A stretch of DNA of 44,385 nt from CAZVUW01 sp964629825. Lineage in GTDB: Bacteria; Actinomycetota; Nitriliruptoria; Euzebyales; Egibacteraceae. Under the pieces are notes generated by a model. The model saw nothing but the letters and a program-made list of their open reading frames with translations. It did no database searches and was not told where the DNA came from. Position numbers and translations under genes: made by a program. The DNA lies in the NCBI GenBank assembly GCA_964629825.1, contig CAZVUW010000014.1, forward strand, positions 1-44,385, given 5' to 3'. This document shows, one piece after another, positions 1-7,861 of this stretch (its first letter is position 1; each line of letters opens with the position of its first letter).

Positions 1-635
1 GGCCGGCGCCCGGCAGCCCGCCGCAGCACCTCGCGGCTGACGGCCTCGTCGGCCCAGCAGACCTCGGTGCCGAGCAGGCCGGCGAGGTCGGCCATGGCGA
101 CGCGCTCACCCGCGTCGGGCCAGCGCCACGCGTCGGCGCAGCGCGGACAGCGCGGTCCGACCAGCAGGGCGCGCTGATCCGTGGGCGCCGGCGCGGTGAC
201 CAGCACCGCATCTGGCGCCGGTGAGTAGCAGGACATGCAGGCCTGCAGGAAGCGCGCACCGAGGACGCGCTGGCGCGCGGCCCGCCAGCCGCGCTCGTGG
301 CGGATGATCCGGCCGTAGAGCTCGACCTGGAGCAGCGCCGACTCCGGCAGCATCCAGCCGAGCGGGTCATCGGTGGTCGCGTGGAATCCGCAGGTGCCCG
401 CGGCGTGCGGGACCTCGTGCTCCCCGGCGACCGGACAGCGCTGACGGCTGCAGCGCGCGGTGGCGTCGGCGTCGTAGGTCGCAGCCACCGCCAAGCCCGA
501 GAAGCGCGCCCGGCGACGGTCGGGGCTGAGCAGCACCAGGGCCGCCTTCTCACCCCGGGGCGGCTGCGCCACGGGCCGCCGCGGAAGATCCTGCGGAAGG
601 CCCTTCGGAGAGTCCTGGGAACGCGGGTCGGTCAC
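1..635 (-). CDS. Cys-rich zinc-ribbon-like protein, partial (runs off the left edge)
   Basis: Reading the minus strand from a GTG at 635 gives 211 codons without a stop to the window edge, so the C-terminus is missing. After a Pro-rich start there is a Cys cluster (residues 62, 67, 82), then the segment LYGRIIRHERGWRA (about 107-119). Two CxxC pairs, CMSC (133-136) and CPRC (163-166), follow and probably bind a metal. The 'CGxxA ... G-x-x-x-EHExGxRA' pattern is one I know from unnamed actinobacterial accessory proteins; no function is established. The GTG overlaps the TGA of the 34-residue gene upstream (GTGA), so the two are translationally coupled. A zinc-binding adaptor is possible, but this is inference. 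Confidence 0.6.
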   Translation of the reverse strand, partial: MTDPRSQDSPKGLPQDLPRRPVAQPPRGEKAALVLLSPDRRRARFSGLAVAATYDADATARCSRQRCPVAGEHEVPHAAGTCGFHATTDDPLGWMLPESALLQVELYGRIIRHERGWRAARQRVLGARFLQACMSCYSPAPDAVLVTAPAPTDQRALLVGPRCPRCADAWRWPDAGERVAMADLAGLLGTEVCWADEAVSREVLRRAAGRR

Positions 636-736
636 GCGCGCACCCGCTCCGCCGGCTCCCAATCGGGCACGGTGTCAGGCACGCGCACCGGAGCGGGGAC
701 GGTGATCTCTTCGAGCGGCTTTCCGATGTTGGCCAT
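632..736 (-). CDS. 34-residue hypothetical peptide, coupled to the Cys-rich gene
   Basis: ATG at 736 is preceded by a good ribosome binding site (AGGAG, 5 bases upstream). The frame encodes a 34-residue acidic, Val/Pro-rich peptide beginning MANIGKPLEEI and ending at the TGA at 632-634. That TGA overlaps the GTG of the next gene. I recall short leaders of the form M-x-x-IGKPxxxIxVxP in front of similar Cys-rich genes in other actinobacteria, but no function is known to me. The RBS, the overlap and the conserved-looking start argue that it is real despite its size. Confidence 0.55.
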   Translation of the reverse strand: MANIGKPLEEITVPAPVRVPDTVPDWEPAERVRA

Positions 737-926
737 GGCTTCTCCTAGGTGGCTGTCAGGGGGTCCTCGGCGGGGGCTCCGGATGCGCTTCGAGCCGCGC
801 TCGCTCGCCCAGAGGTGTTCCCGGCGGCGCGCGGACGTACACCCGCAAAGCCCCGATAGGTCAGCGCTGACTGCACGAGAAGAGCGCCGCGACAGGCTGC
901 TCGGCCTGACCTGATAGGAGGGCAAC
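737..926. promoter_or_regulatory. Divergent intergenic region upstream of the LuxR-type gene
   Basis: 190 bases separate the minus-strand peptide gene from the plus-strand regulator, so promoters for both should lie here. I can see the regulator's ribosome binding site (TAGGAGGG just before the ATG at 927). I see no convincing -35/-10 pair, hairpin or copy of the CIS-locus element. Confidence 0.4.
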
Positions 927-1553
927 ATGGTGGGACAGACATCTGTTTACGTGTATGCCGCCGATGCGGTGACCCAGTCCGGCCTGATCGCGGCGCTTCG
1001 CGGGCAGCCCGAGGTCCGGGTGATGCCGGAGGGTGAGGTCGACTCAGCCCAGGTGGCGCTGGTCGCCTTCGAGGAGATCGACGAGAGCGCCCTGCAGGTG
1101 ATCCGCGCCCTGCAGCGCAACGGGGTGCCGCGGGTGGTGCTTGTCGTCACCCGGACTGACGAGCGCGGGCTGCTGGCCGCGGTCGAGGCCGGCATCAGCG
1201 GACTGGTGCGCCGCAGCGAGGCGACGACGCGCTCGCTCCTGGACGCGATCCGCTCGGCGGTGAACGGCAACGGGACGCTCCCCCCAGACCTGGTCGGCAC
1301 CCTGCTGGGGGCGATCGGGCGGCTGCAGCGCAACGTGCTCGACCCGCACGGGCTGACCTTCACGGCCCTGACGCAGCGCGAGGTCGAGGTGCTGCGCCTG
1401 GTCGCCGAGGGCCTGGACACCGCCGAGGTGGCGCGCCGGCTGTGCTACTCGGAGCGGACCATCAAGAACGTGATCCACGACGTGATGATGCGCCTGAACC
1501 TGCGCAACCGGACCCACGCGGTCGCCTACGCGCTGCGGCAGGGGCTGATCTAG
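927..1553 (+). CDS. Orphan LuxR/NarL-type regulator with a degenerate receiver domain
   Basis: 208 residues with the layout of a NarL-family response regulator. An N-terminal receiver-like domain (about 5-125) is followed by a LuxR-type helix-turn-helix (about 142-206, LTQREVEVLRLVAEG ... ERTIKNVIHDVMMRL). The receiver lacks the residues needed for phosphorylation: the acidic pair after strand 1 reads AA, the strand-3 position reads VALVAF instead of a phosphoacceptor Asp, and the Lys of strand 5 is Arg. It is therefore probably not switched by a histidine kinase, and none is encoded nearby. A strong RBS (AGGAGGG) fixes the ATG start. Its place at the edge of the CIS locus suggests a local regulator, by inference only. 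Confidence 0.85.
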   Translation: MVGQTSVYVYAADAVTQSGLIAALRGQPEVRVMPEGEVDSAQVALVAFEEIDESALQVIRALQRNGVPRVVLVVTRTDERGLLAAVEAGISGLVRRSEATTRSLLDAIRSAVNGNGTLPPDLVGTLLGAIGRLQRNVLDPHGLTFTALTQREVEVLRLVAEGLDTAEVARRLCYSERTIKNVIHDVMMRLNLRNRTHAVAYALRQGLI

Positions 1554-1563
1554 CCGCAGGCGC

Positions 1564-2925
1564 TCAGCCGGAGCCGGGGGTCGAGGCGGGCTCGGTGGGC
1601 TCCGCCTCGACCACGTCCCGGAAGCCTGCGAAGTAGACCGCCGGGTTGCAGGGCTGCCCGGAGGCGCCCTCGACCTGGTTGTCGCAGGTGATCAGCAGCT
1701 GCACCTGCTCGCCGGCGGTGAAGCGGACCGGCGAGACGAAGTGGTAGTCCAGGTCCCTGAAGTTGTCGAGGCGGACCTCGATCAGCGCGCTGATCTGACC
1801 CAGGTTGTTCTGACGGCGGATCTGGACGATGCCGCGGTCGCCCGAGGGGTTCTGGAGCACCACGTCGGTGATCGCGTAGACCTCGCCCGGCGGGACGGCC
1901 TGGGCGACGACGCTCTGACGCGCCGGGGCGACACGTTCGCCGAGGCGGAAGTCAAACGGGTCGCCGAGGTCCTCGGCGGCCAGGATCTCCTCAGCGACCG
2001 CGACCTCCTCGGACACCTCCGCGGCCGCCTCGGCCGCGCCCTCGGCAGTCTCCTGCGCCGTTCCGGCGGCCTCCTGGGCGGCGGCCGCAGCCTGCTGCGC
2101 AGCGGTCGCGGCCTCGCCCGCCGCGGCCACCTCCTCCTGGACGGCGGCCAGCTCCTCCTCGACCGCCTGCTCGGCGGCGGCCTCCAGCGCGGGTCGCAGC
2201 AGGAAGTACCACAGCGCGATCAACGCCAAGATCAGCGCCAGCAGCGCGAGCAGCGCCTTCGGGAGCCACTTCGGGATGAGCGGCTCCTGGAGCATGGTGC
2301 CGTCGACGGCGATGGGGACGCCGTCCTCCGGCTCGACGATGACCTGGAAGGGCCGGGTCTGCGGCTGACCACGCCAGAAGCGCTTCTTCGGCCGCAGCCG
2401 GACCTTGGCGAAGGCCGCGTGCCCGGGCTCGATGACGAGGCCGGGCGGCTGGATCGTGAAGTTCAGCAGCTGGTCCGCGTCGGCCGCCAGCAGTCGAGCG
2501 TTGAGGTGGACGTTGCCGCGGTTGTCGACGGCCAGCTCGTGCACCGCGCTGCGGCGGCCGCGCGAGGTCCGCGGCAGCAGCTCGGCGGTGGTGTCCGAGA
2601 AGGCGCTGACCGTCAGCGTCCCCTCCTCGGCGACGCTGCCGGCGGTGTCCTCCTGCGGCACGATCCTGACCGCGAACGGGTACTCGCCGGCGAGCGCGTC
2701 GGGACCGCGCGGCGGCCGGAACGCGAGCTGCACCACCTGCTCAGCGCCGGGCAGCAGCGAGACGCTGCCTGGCTCCACGGCGGCCCAGGGGGCGCAGTCG
2801 CCGACGACCTCGAACGTGAACTGGTCGACGACCGTGCCCGTGTTCCGAACCGTTATCTGGTACAGAGCCTCCCCGCCCGGCTCCACCGTGGCGGCTACCT
2901 GTGAAAGGGTCGCTGCGACACCCAT
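1564..2925 (-). CDS. Single-pass membrane protein: beta-sandwich domains, TM, Ala/Glu coiled coil, C-terminal beta domain
   Basis: 453 residues. The ATG at 2925 follows an AGGAGGTG ribosome binding site; longer frames upstream overlap the divergent gene and look spurious. Residues 1-215 are two Ig/NEW3-like beta sandwiches (RNTGTVVDQFTFEV ... VDNRGNVHLNARL), of the kind annotated 'hydrolytic protein' (COG1470). One TM helix lies at about 222-243, then an Ala/Glu-rich coiled coil (245-318), then a beta-rich domain (about 335-440) with two Cys (C414, C426). There is no N-terminal signal peptide, so the first domains are probably cytoplasmic. From memory, similar proteins occur in Streptomyces CIS clusters. 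A copy of the locus element lies 102 bases upstream on this strand. A role in joining the CIS to the membrane or wall is inference. Confidence 0.75.
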   Translation of the reverse strand: MGVAATLSQVAATVEPGGEALYQITVRNTGTVVDQFTFEVVGDCAPWAAVEPGSVSLLPGAEQVVQLAFRPPRGPDALAGEYPFAVRIVPQEDTAGSVAEEGTLTVSAFSDTTAELLPRTSRGRRSAVHELAVDNRGNVHLNARLLAADADQLLNFTIQPPGLVIEPGHAAFAKVRLRPKKRFWRGQPQTRPFQVIVEPEDGVPIAVDGTMLQEPLIPKWLPKALLALLALILALIALWYFLLRPALEAAAEQAVEEELAAVQEEVAAAGEAATAAQQAAAAAQEAAGTAQETAEGAAEAAAEVSEEVAVAEEILAAEDLGDPFDFRLGERVAPARQSVVAQAVPPGEVYAITDVVLQNPSGDRGIVQIRRQNNLGQISALIEVRLDNFRDLDYHFVSPVRFTAGEQVQLLITCDNQVEGASGQPCNPAVYFAGFRDVVEAEPTEPASTPGSG

Positions 2926-3027
2926 GAACGGCACCTCCTGGTGGCCGGCCGCAAGACTAGGGCGGGTCCGCCGAGCCAGGACGGGGTGCCGGTGTACCTG
3001 CGCGGGCATGTTGGGCTGCCCATAAGG

Positions 3028-3044
3028 GCGCTGCCCCAAGGTGC
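3028..3044 (-). promoter_or_regulatory. CIS-locus element, copy 1 (upstream of the 2925 minus-strand gene)
   Basis: Read on the minus strand this is GCACCTTGGGGCAGCGC, one mismatch from the best plus-strand copies. It points toward the minus-strand membrane-protein gene, 102 bases before its ATG. A possible -10 (TAGTCT, 2954-2959 on the minus strand) lies between. It sits between divergent genes and could also affect the plus-strand gene. Confidence 0.5.
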
Positions 3045-3118
3045 CGAAGCGGTTGCACCCAAGACTGCGCCGTGCACCACTGGAACGCTGGCCGAGGTCA
3101 GCGAGCATCGGCGGGATC

Positions 3119-6100
3119 ATGGGCGACGTTCGATCGGAGCGGGGTGCCGACGCGCGCGGGCGCCGCCGCGGCGCGGCTGCGCTCGTCGCCTTTGTCGTGC
3201 TGCTCGGAGGGCTGCAGGCGGGCATGCCCGAGGCCAACGCCGAGCTGCTCGGGACCACCAGCCGGCAGTCCCTCCACCCGGACGGCGGGGAGTTCGGCAA
3301 GCCCAGCGGCCGACCCTCCATCTCGGGCGATGGGCAGCGCATCGCCTTCGAGCACCCCTTCGCCGAGGAGTACGAGGGCCCGTACTCACGGCGGGTCTGG
3401 CTGCGGGATCGCCAGTCGCAGACCACCGACATGATCTCGATCGACCCCACGGGCGCGGAGTTCCCCAGCGCGCACTCCCCCTCGATCAGCGAGGACGGCA
3501 GCAAGGTCGCGTTCGTGGCGGGTCCCGCCCACGAGTCGGCGGTATCGGGCGCGATGATCGCCGGACGCATGGTCTACGAGCGCTCCGACGAGCCCGGCGG
3601 GCAGACCGACATCTTCATCGCCAACAGCGACGGCAGCGGCGAGGTGCGGCTCACCTCCACCCCGGACCGCTCCGAGCACCACCCGGCGCTGTCACCCGAC
3701 GGCGAGCGTGTCGCCTTCACCGTGGTCAGTGGCCTCGACACAACCGAGCTGTGGATGGTGAACACCGACGGCACCGGCCTGCGGATGCTCTTCGGTGGCC
3801 TGGAGGACGCGATCTTCCGCGACCCGGCGTGGTCGCCGGATGGCGCCCGCCTGGCGCTGGCGGTGTACGAGCCCAGCATGGAGGCCCTGACCCCTCCGGA
3901 GTACGACGAGACCTGGATCTACGTGGTGGAGGTCGACGCCGACCCCCCGACGCGGCAGCGCGTCAGCGTCAGCGGTGAGGACCGCCAACCGACCTGGTCG
4001 CCGGACGGGGAGGAGATCGCCTACTCGGGCATGTACCGCGTGGAGTCGGGCGAGGACACCCGGGAGCTGTTCATCTACAACACCCGCTTCGGAACCACCC
4101 GGACCATCTTCGTCTCACAGCACGGGATCGTCCCGGCATGGCCGCGCTGGTCGCCGGACGGCACCTCGATCGTGGTCCTCGACGAGCCGGCGGAGGGCTT
4201 CGGCTCGCTGTACCTCATCTCCGACCTGGGCGAGCCGGAGGGCAGCGCCAAGCGCCTGACCAACAACCCCGACGCGATCGACGGCCTTGGGGCCTGGCGT
4301 GCCGACGGCAGCTCGATCGTGTTTCCCCGCGCGCCGCAGAGCGACCCCACCGACTCCGATCTTCACGAGCTCGACCCCAACGAGGAGGTGCCCGAGGACA
4401 CGGTCCAGCGGCTGACAACGACGACCGGCACGATCGCCCATCCCGACCTCGAGCGCTACGAGCGCTCCGGCGACGTCCCGGTGAAGGCGACAGCGACAGT
4501 CACCGGAGGCGAGGACGCGCCCACGCCGACCGGATCGGTGCGGTTCGCGCTGTGCGTGCCCGGGGAGGCGCCACCCTCATGCGGTTTCCTCCATGATGAA
4601 GACGACCTGCAGGTCGGCGAGCCGGTCACCCTCGACAGCGACGCCACGGCCGAGTCGCCGTGGCTGAGCGAGCTCGTCCCGCCGGCGCGGCTGCAGCCGC
4701 TCGGCCCGCCCTACTGCTGGCGCGTCGAGTACAGCGGCGACCAGCTGCACCGCCCCTCTTCGAGCTACGGCGAGGACGTCGGCTGCCTGGAGGTGACCAA
4801 GTCCCCACCGCAGACCAACCTGTTCCTGGAGTTCGAGCCCTCCTCCCCGTTCGCCATCCTCGAGGTCGAGGACGCCAGCACCGGCTGGGTCGCCTTCTAC
4901 CTCTGCGGACCGGGGCTGGACGGCGCCGGCTGTCCGACCGGGGGGACCTACCGGGGGCTCGAGCCGATCGTCGAGGGGCGGGCGGCGCTTTACTCGACGC
5001 CGGAGCTGGAGGACGGTCGCTACTGCTGGCGGGCCGAGTACAGCGGTGACGCGTGGATGCAGCGCGCGGAGGTGACGGGCCCCCACGCCTGCTTCGACGT
5101 CATCGAGGGCTCCGTCCGGCTGGCACCCGTCTCCCTGACCGCCTCCGTGACGCCGTTCACGGCGCAGGCCCCGGTCGACTGGAGCACAAGCGCAGAGCTC
5201 ACGGTGTCCGGCGCCGCCGACGCGGGGCCGGCGTCCGTGCGCTTCTTCCTGTGCGACCCGACCGCTGAGACCACCCACGGGTGCCGCACCGGCGGCTTCC
5301 AGGTCGGACCCGAGGTCACGGTCGAGGAGGACGGCACCTTCTTCTCCGATGCGTTCACGATGGACCAGCCGGGCCGCTGGTGCTGGCGCATCGAGTACCG
5401 CGCCGATCAGATCGAGTACGTGAACGACCTCGCGACAACCGAGCTCTGCCGCACCGCGGTCGACCCGTTCCTCGCCGACCCCGATCTGGAGCTGATCTGG
5501 CTGCGCGACCTCGACGCGGGAACGACCACGCTGGTATCACGCGCGGTCGACGGCGGTCTGCCCGACGCCAGCTCGTGGGCGCCGTCCACCTCGTACGACG
5601 GCAGCTACGTCGCCTACACCACGGCGGCTCTGAACGTCACCGACCCCGCGCCGTCGGAGTATCGGACCACCAACGTCGTGCTGTGGGACGGCTCCACCAC
5701 CGTCCTGGTGTCCGAGCGCGGACCCTGCCCCTACCCGCCGGACGAGGGCTACAGCGCCTGCGGCCTGCCCGCCGACGAGCCGTCCATCTCCCGCGACGGG
5801 CAGCACGTGGCCTTCTCCTCGGGCGCGAGTGACATCGCCGCATTCCACCCGGACACCGGCGAGCCCCATGTGGACACCTCGCTGTTCCCGCCGTGGCAGG
5901 TGTACCTGCGGGATGTGGCCGCCGGCAGGACGACGATCGAGTCGGTCACCTCGGACGGCTCGATCCCGACGCGCGACAGCTATGAGCCATCGCTGTCGGG
6001 CGACGGCAGCATGATCGCGTTCTCCTCGGACTTCGAGCTGGTCCCGGACGACTCCTATTCGGGCACCGACGTCTACGTCCGTGACGTCACGGCGCGCAGC

Positions 6101-7774
6101 ACCGTCCTGGCCTCCGTCAGCAGCGACGAGACGCAGGGGCTGGGCAGCAGCATGGAGCCGTCGCTCAGCGCCGACGGAACCGCGGTCGCCTTCACCTCCT
6201 ACGCCCTCGGGCTCGCGCCGGACGACCCGCCCGTGGGCGAGTTCCCGCAGGTGTTCGTGCGCGACCTGCCGGCGGGGCTCACCGAGCGCGTCTCCGTGAG
6301 CTCGACTGGCGTTCCGGCCGACGCCGAGAGCGACAACCGCCGCCCGTCCACCTCCACGGACGGCGGCTCCGTGGCGTTCGAGTCGACCAGCCCCGACCTG
6401 GTCCCCGATGACACCAACGAGGTGCGCGACGTCTTCGTGCGCGACCGCCTGCCGCGGCTGACGGCCACGCCCCTCAGCTTCCCGCCGACCTACGTGGGCT
6501 CCAGCTCCAGCTCCCAGCAGGTGGTCGTCCGCAACGAGGGCTCCGGGCCCGTGACGATCACGTCCGTCGGCATCACCCCCGCCGGCGAGGGCAACTTCGA
6601 GATCGTCTCGGATGGCTGCACCGGGGCGACCCTGGCGCGGGAGCAGACCTGCATGGTCGAGGTCGTCTTCACGCCCCAGACGGAGGGGCAGCTCCAAGCC
6701 GCCCTGCGGATCGTTAGCACCGACCCCGCCTCGCCGACCCTGGCGCTGCTGCGCGGTCGCGGCGTGGCGGTTCCAACCCCGACCCCGACGGAGACCGAGA
6801 CCGAGGAGGAGCCGGAGGGGCTCCTTCACCTGCGCCCCGATCCCGTCGACTTCGGCACCCTCGCGATCGGCAGCAGCGAGGACGCCGTCGTCACGGCCAC
6901 CGCCAGCCGCGCCGACGTCACCATCCTCTCGGTGCGGATCACCGGCGGGGGCGGCGACTTCGCGATCGCCCCCGAGGGCGACGGCTGCACCGGCCTCACG
7001 CTGTACCCGACCGAGCTGGACTTCGCCGACCAGGGCACCTGGCCCGAGTGCACCATCACCGTGCGCTTCACCCCCAGCGACCCCGAGTCGCGCCGTGCGA
7101 TCCTGTGGGTCCGCTACGGGGACGGCGTCAGCACCGTCCGGCTGGTGGGCAGCGGCGGCGAGCGCTCGATCGCCGTCTCGGACGTCGACTTCGGCGTGGT
7201 GCTGGCCGAGACGACCAGTGAGACCAAGGCCGCCATCGTGCGGAACACCGGGGTCTCGCCGGTGCGCATCTCCTCGGTGCACATCAGCGGCGAGCAGGCG
7301 GACCTGTTCGACATCGTCGACGGCTCGGACCGCTGCACCGGACGGGTCCTGGCGGCCGAGGCGACCTGCAGGGTGGACCTGGTGCTCACCCCCGACGAGC
7401 CGGGGCGCCCGCAGGCAGAGCTCCTGATACGCAGCGACGTCGATCCGGAGGAACCGCGGCGGGCGCGGTTGATCGGGCTCTCCCCCGAGCTCGAGCCCGA
7501 CCCGCCCCTGGGTCCGCCCGGCTTCGTGACCTCCATCAAGGGGCGCTTCTTCCCGCCGAACGCCGCGCTGGTGCTGCAGTGGGACCCCGGCCTCGGGACC
7601 CTCAACATCCGCTCCGACGCCGACGGCGAGTTCACGGTGCCGATGCTGATCTTCCGGCGCGACATGCTCGGTCCCCGCAGGATCCAGGCCGTCGGCGACG
7701 GCTACATCGTCGAATCCGATTTCCTCGTTGTTCCGGGATCGCTGCAACCGGGTGAATTCAATATCCGTGGATGA
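3119..7774 (+). CDS. Secreted 1551-residue protein with PD40 beta-propellers, Ig-like repeats and ASH domains
   Basis: I place the start at the ATG at 3119, which gives an Arg-rich n-region, a hydrophobic stretch and an ANA signal-peptidase site near residue 41; an in-frame start at 3041 adds unlikely sequence. Residues about 45-450 form a TolB/PD40-type propeller (repeated WSPDG, LSPDGERVAF). About 455-790 hold three Ig-like modules, each closing on CWR[VAI]EY[SR][GA]D with paired Cys. About 795-1110 form a second propeller (SISRDGQHVAFSS). About 1118-1470 hold ASH/'choice-of-anchor D' repeats (VVVRNEGSGPVTITSV). There is no C-terminal anchor or sorting motif, so it is probably released or wall-associated. 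No enzyme motif is visible. Any link to the CIS rests only on location. Confidence 0.8.
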   Translation: MGDVRSERGADARGRRRGAAALVAFVVLLGGLQAGMPEANAELLGTTSRQSLHPDGGEFGKPSGRPSISGDGQRIAFEHPFAEEYEGPYSRRVWLRDRQSQTTDMISIDPTGAEFPSAHSPSISEDGSKVAFVAGPAHESAVSGAMIAGRMVYERSDEPGGQTDIFIANSDGSGEVRLTSTPDRSEHHPALSPDGERVAFTVVSGLDTTELWMVNTDGTGLRMLFGGLEDAIFRDPAWSPDGARLALAVYEPSMEALTPPEYDETWIYVVEVDADPPTRQRVSVSGEDRQPTWSPDGEEIAYSGMYRVESGEDTRELFIYNTRFGTTRTIFVSQHGIVPAWPRWSPDGTSIVVLDEPAEGFGSLYLISDLGEPEGSAKRLTNNPDAIDGLGAWRADGSSIVFPRAPQSDPTDSDLHELDPNEEVPEDTVQRLTTTTGTIAHPDLERYERSGDVPVKATATVTGGEDAPTPTGSVRFALCVPGEAPPSCGFLHDEDDLQVGEPVTLDSDATAESPWLSELVPPARLQPLGPPYCWRVEYSGDQLHRPSSSYGEDVGCLEVTKSPPQTNLFLEFEPSSPFAILEVEDASTGWVAFYLCGPGLDGAGCPTGGTYRGLEPIVEGRAALYSTPELEDGRYCWRAEYSGDAWMQRAEVTGPHACFDVIEGSVRLAPVSLTASVTPFTAQAPVDWSTSAELTVSGAADAGPASVRFFLCDPTAETTHGCRTGGFQVGPEVTVEEDGTFFSDAFTMDQPGRWCWRIEYRADQIEYVNDLATTELCRTAVDPFLADPDLELIWLRDLDAGTTTLVSRAVDGGLPDASSWAPSTSYDGSYVAYTTAALNVTDPAPSEYRTTNVVLWDGSTTVLVSERGPCPYPPDEGYSACGLPADEPSISRDGQHVAFSSGASDIAAFHPDTGEPHVDTSLFPPWQVYLRDVAAGRTTIESVTSDGSIPTRDSYEPSLSGDGSMIAFSSDFELVPDDSYSGTDVYVRDVTARSTVLASVSSDETQGLGSSMEPSLSADGTAVAFTSYALGLAPDDPPVGEFPQVFVRDLPAGLTERVSVSSTGVPADAESDNRRPSTSTDGGSVAFESTSPDLVPDDTNEVRDVFVRDRLPRLTATPLSFPPTYVGSSSSSQQVVVRNEGSGPVTITSVGITPAGEGNFEIVSDGCTGATLAREQTCMVEVVFTPQTEGQLQAALRIVSTDPASPTLALLRGRGVAVPTPTPTETETEEEPEGLLHLRPDPVDFGTLAIGSSEDAVVTATASRADVTILSVRITGGGGDFAIAPEGDGCTGLTLYPTELDFADQGTWPECTITVRFTPSDPESRRAILWVRYGDGVSTVRLVGSGGERSIAVSDVDFGVVLAETTSETKAAIVRNTGVSPVRISSVHISGEQADLFDIVDGSDRCTGRVLAAEATCRVDLVLTPDEPGRPQAELLIRSDVDPEEPRRARLIGLSPELEPDPPLGPPGFVTSIKGRFFPPNAALVLQWDPGLGTLNIRSDADGEFTVPMLIFRRDMLGPRRIQAVGDGYIVESDFLVVPGSLQPGEFNIRG

Positions 7775-7861
7775 AAGGTTTTTTCTCCCCGCAATTGCAT
7801 AACGGCGCGCGCAGCGATAGGACTAGGCGGGCGGACGCGGCTCGGACCTGGGCGTAGCGCC
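7775..7861 (+). promoter_or_regulatory. Short region before the STAND/SARP regulator
   Basis: 87 bases containing a T-rich run (GGTTTTTTC at about 7778) just after the previous stop, but no clear stem before it. There is no strong RBS before the ATG at 7862 and no copy of the CIS-locus element. Confidence 0.3.

Noticed and set aside
5537..7747. Long open frame on the minus strand (736 codons)
   Set aside because: Antisense shadow of the secreted propeller gene. High GC leaves few stops; the translation is low-complexity Arg/Gly/His-rich with no family pattern.
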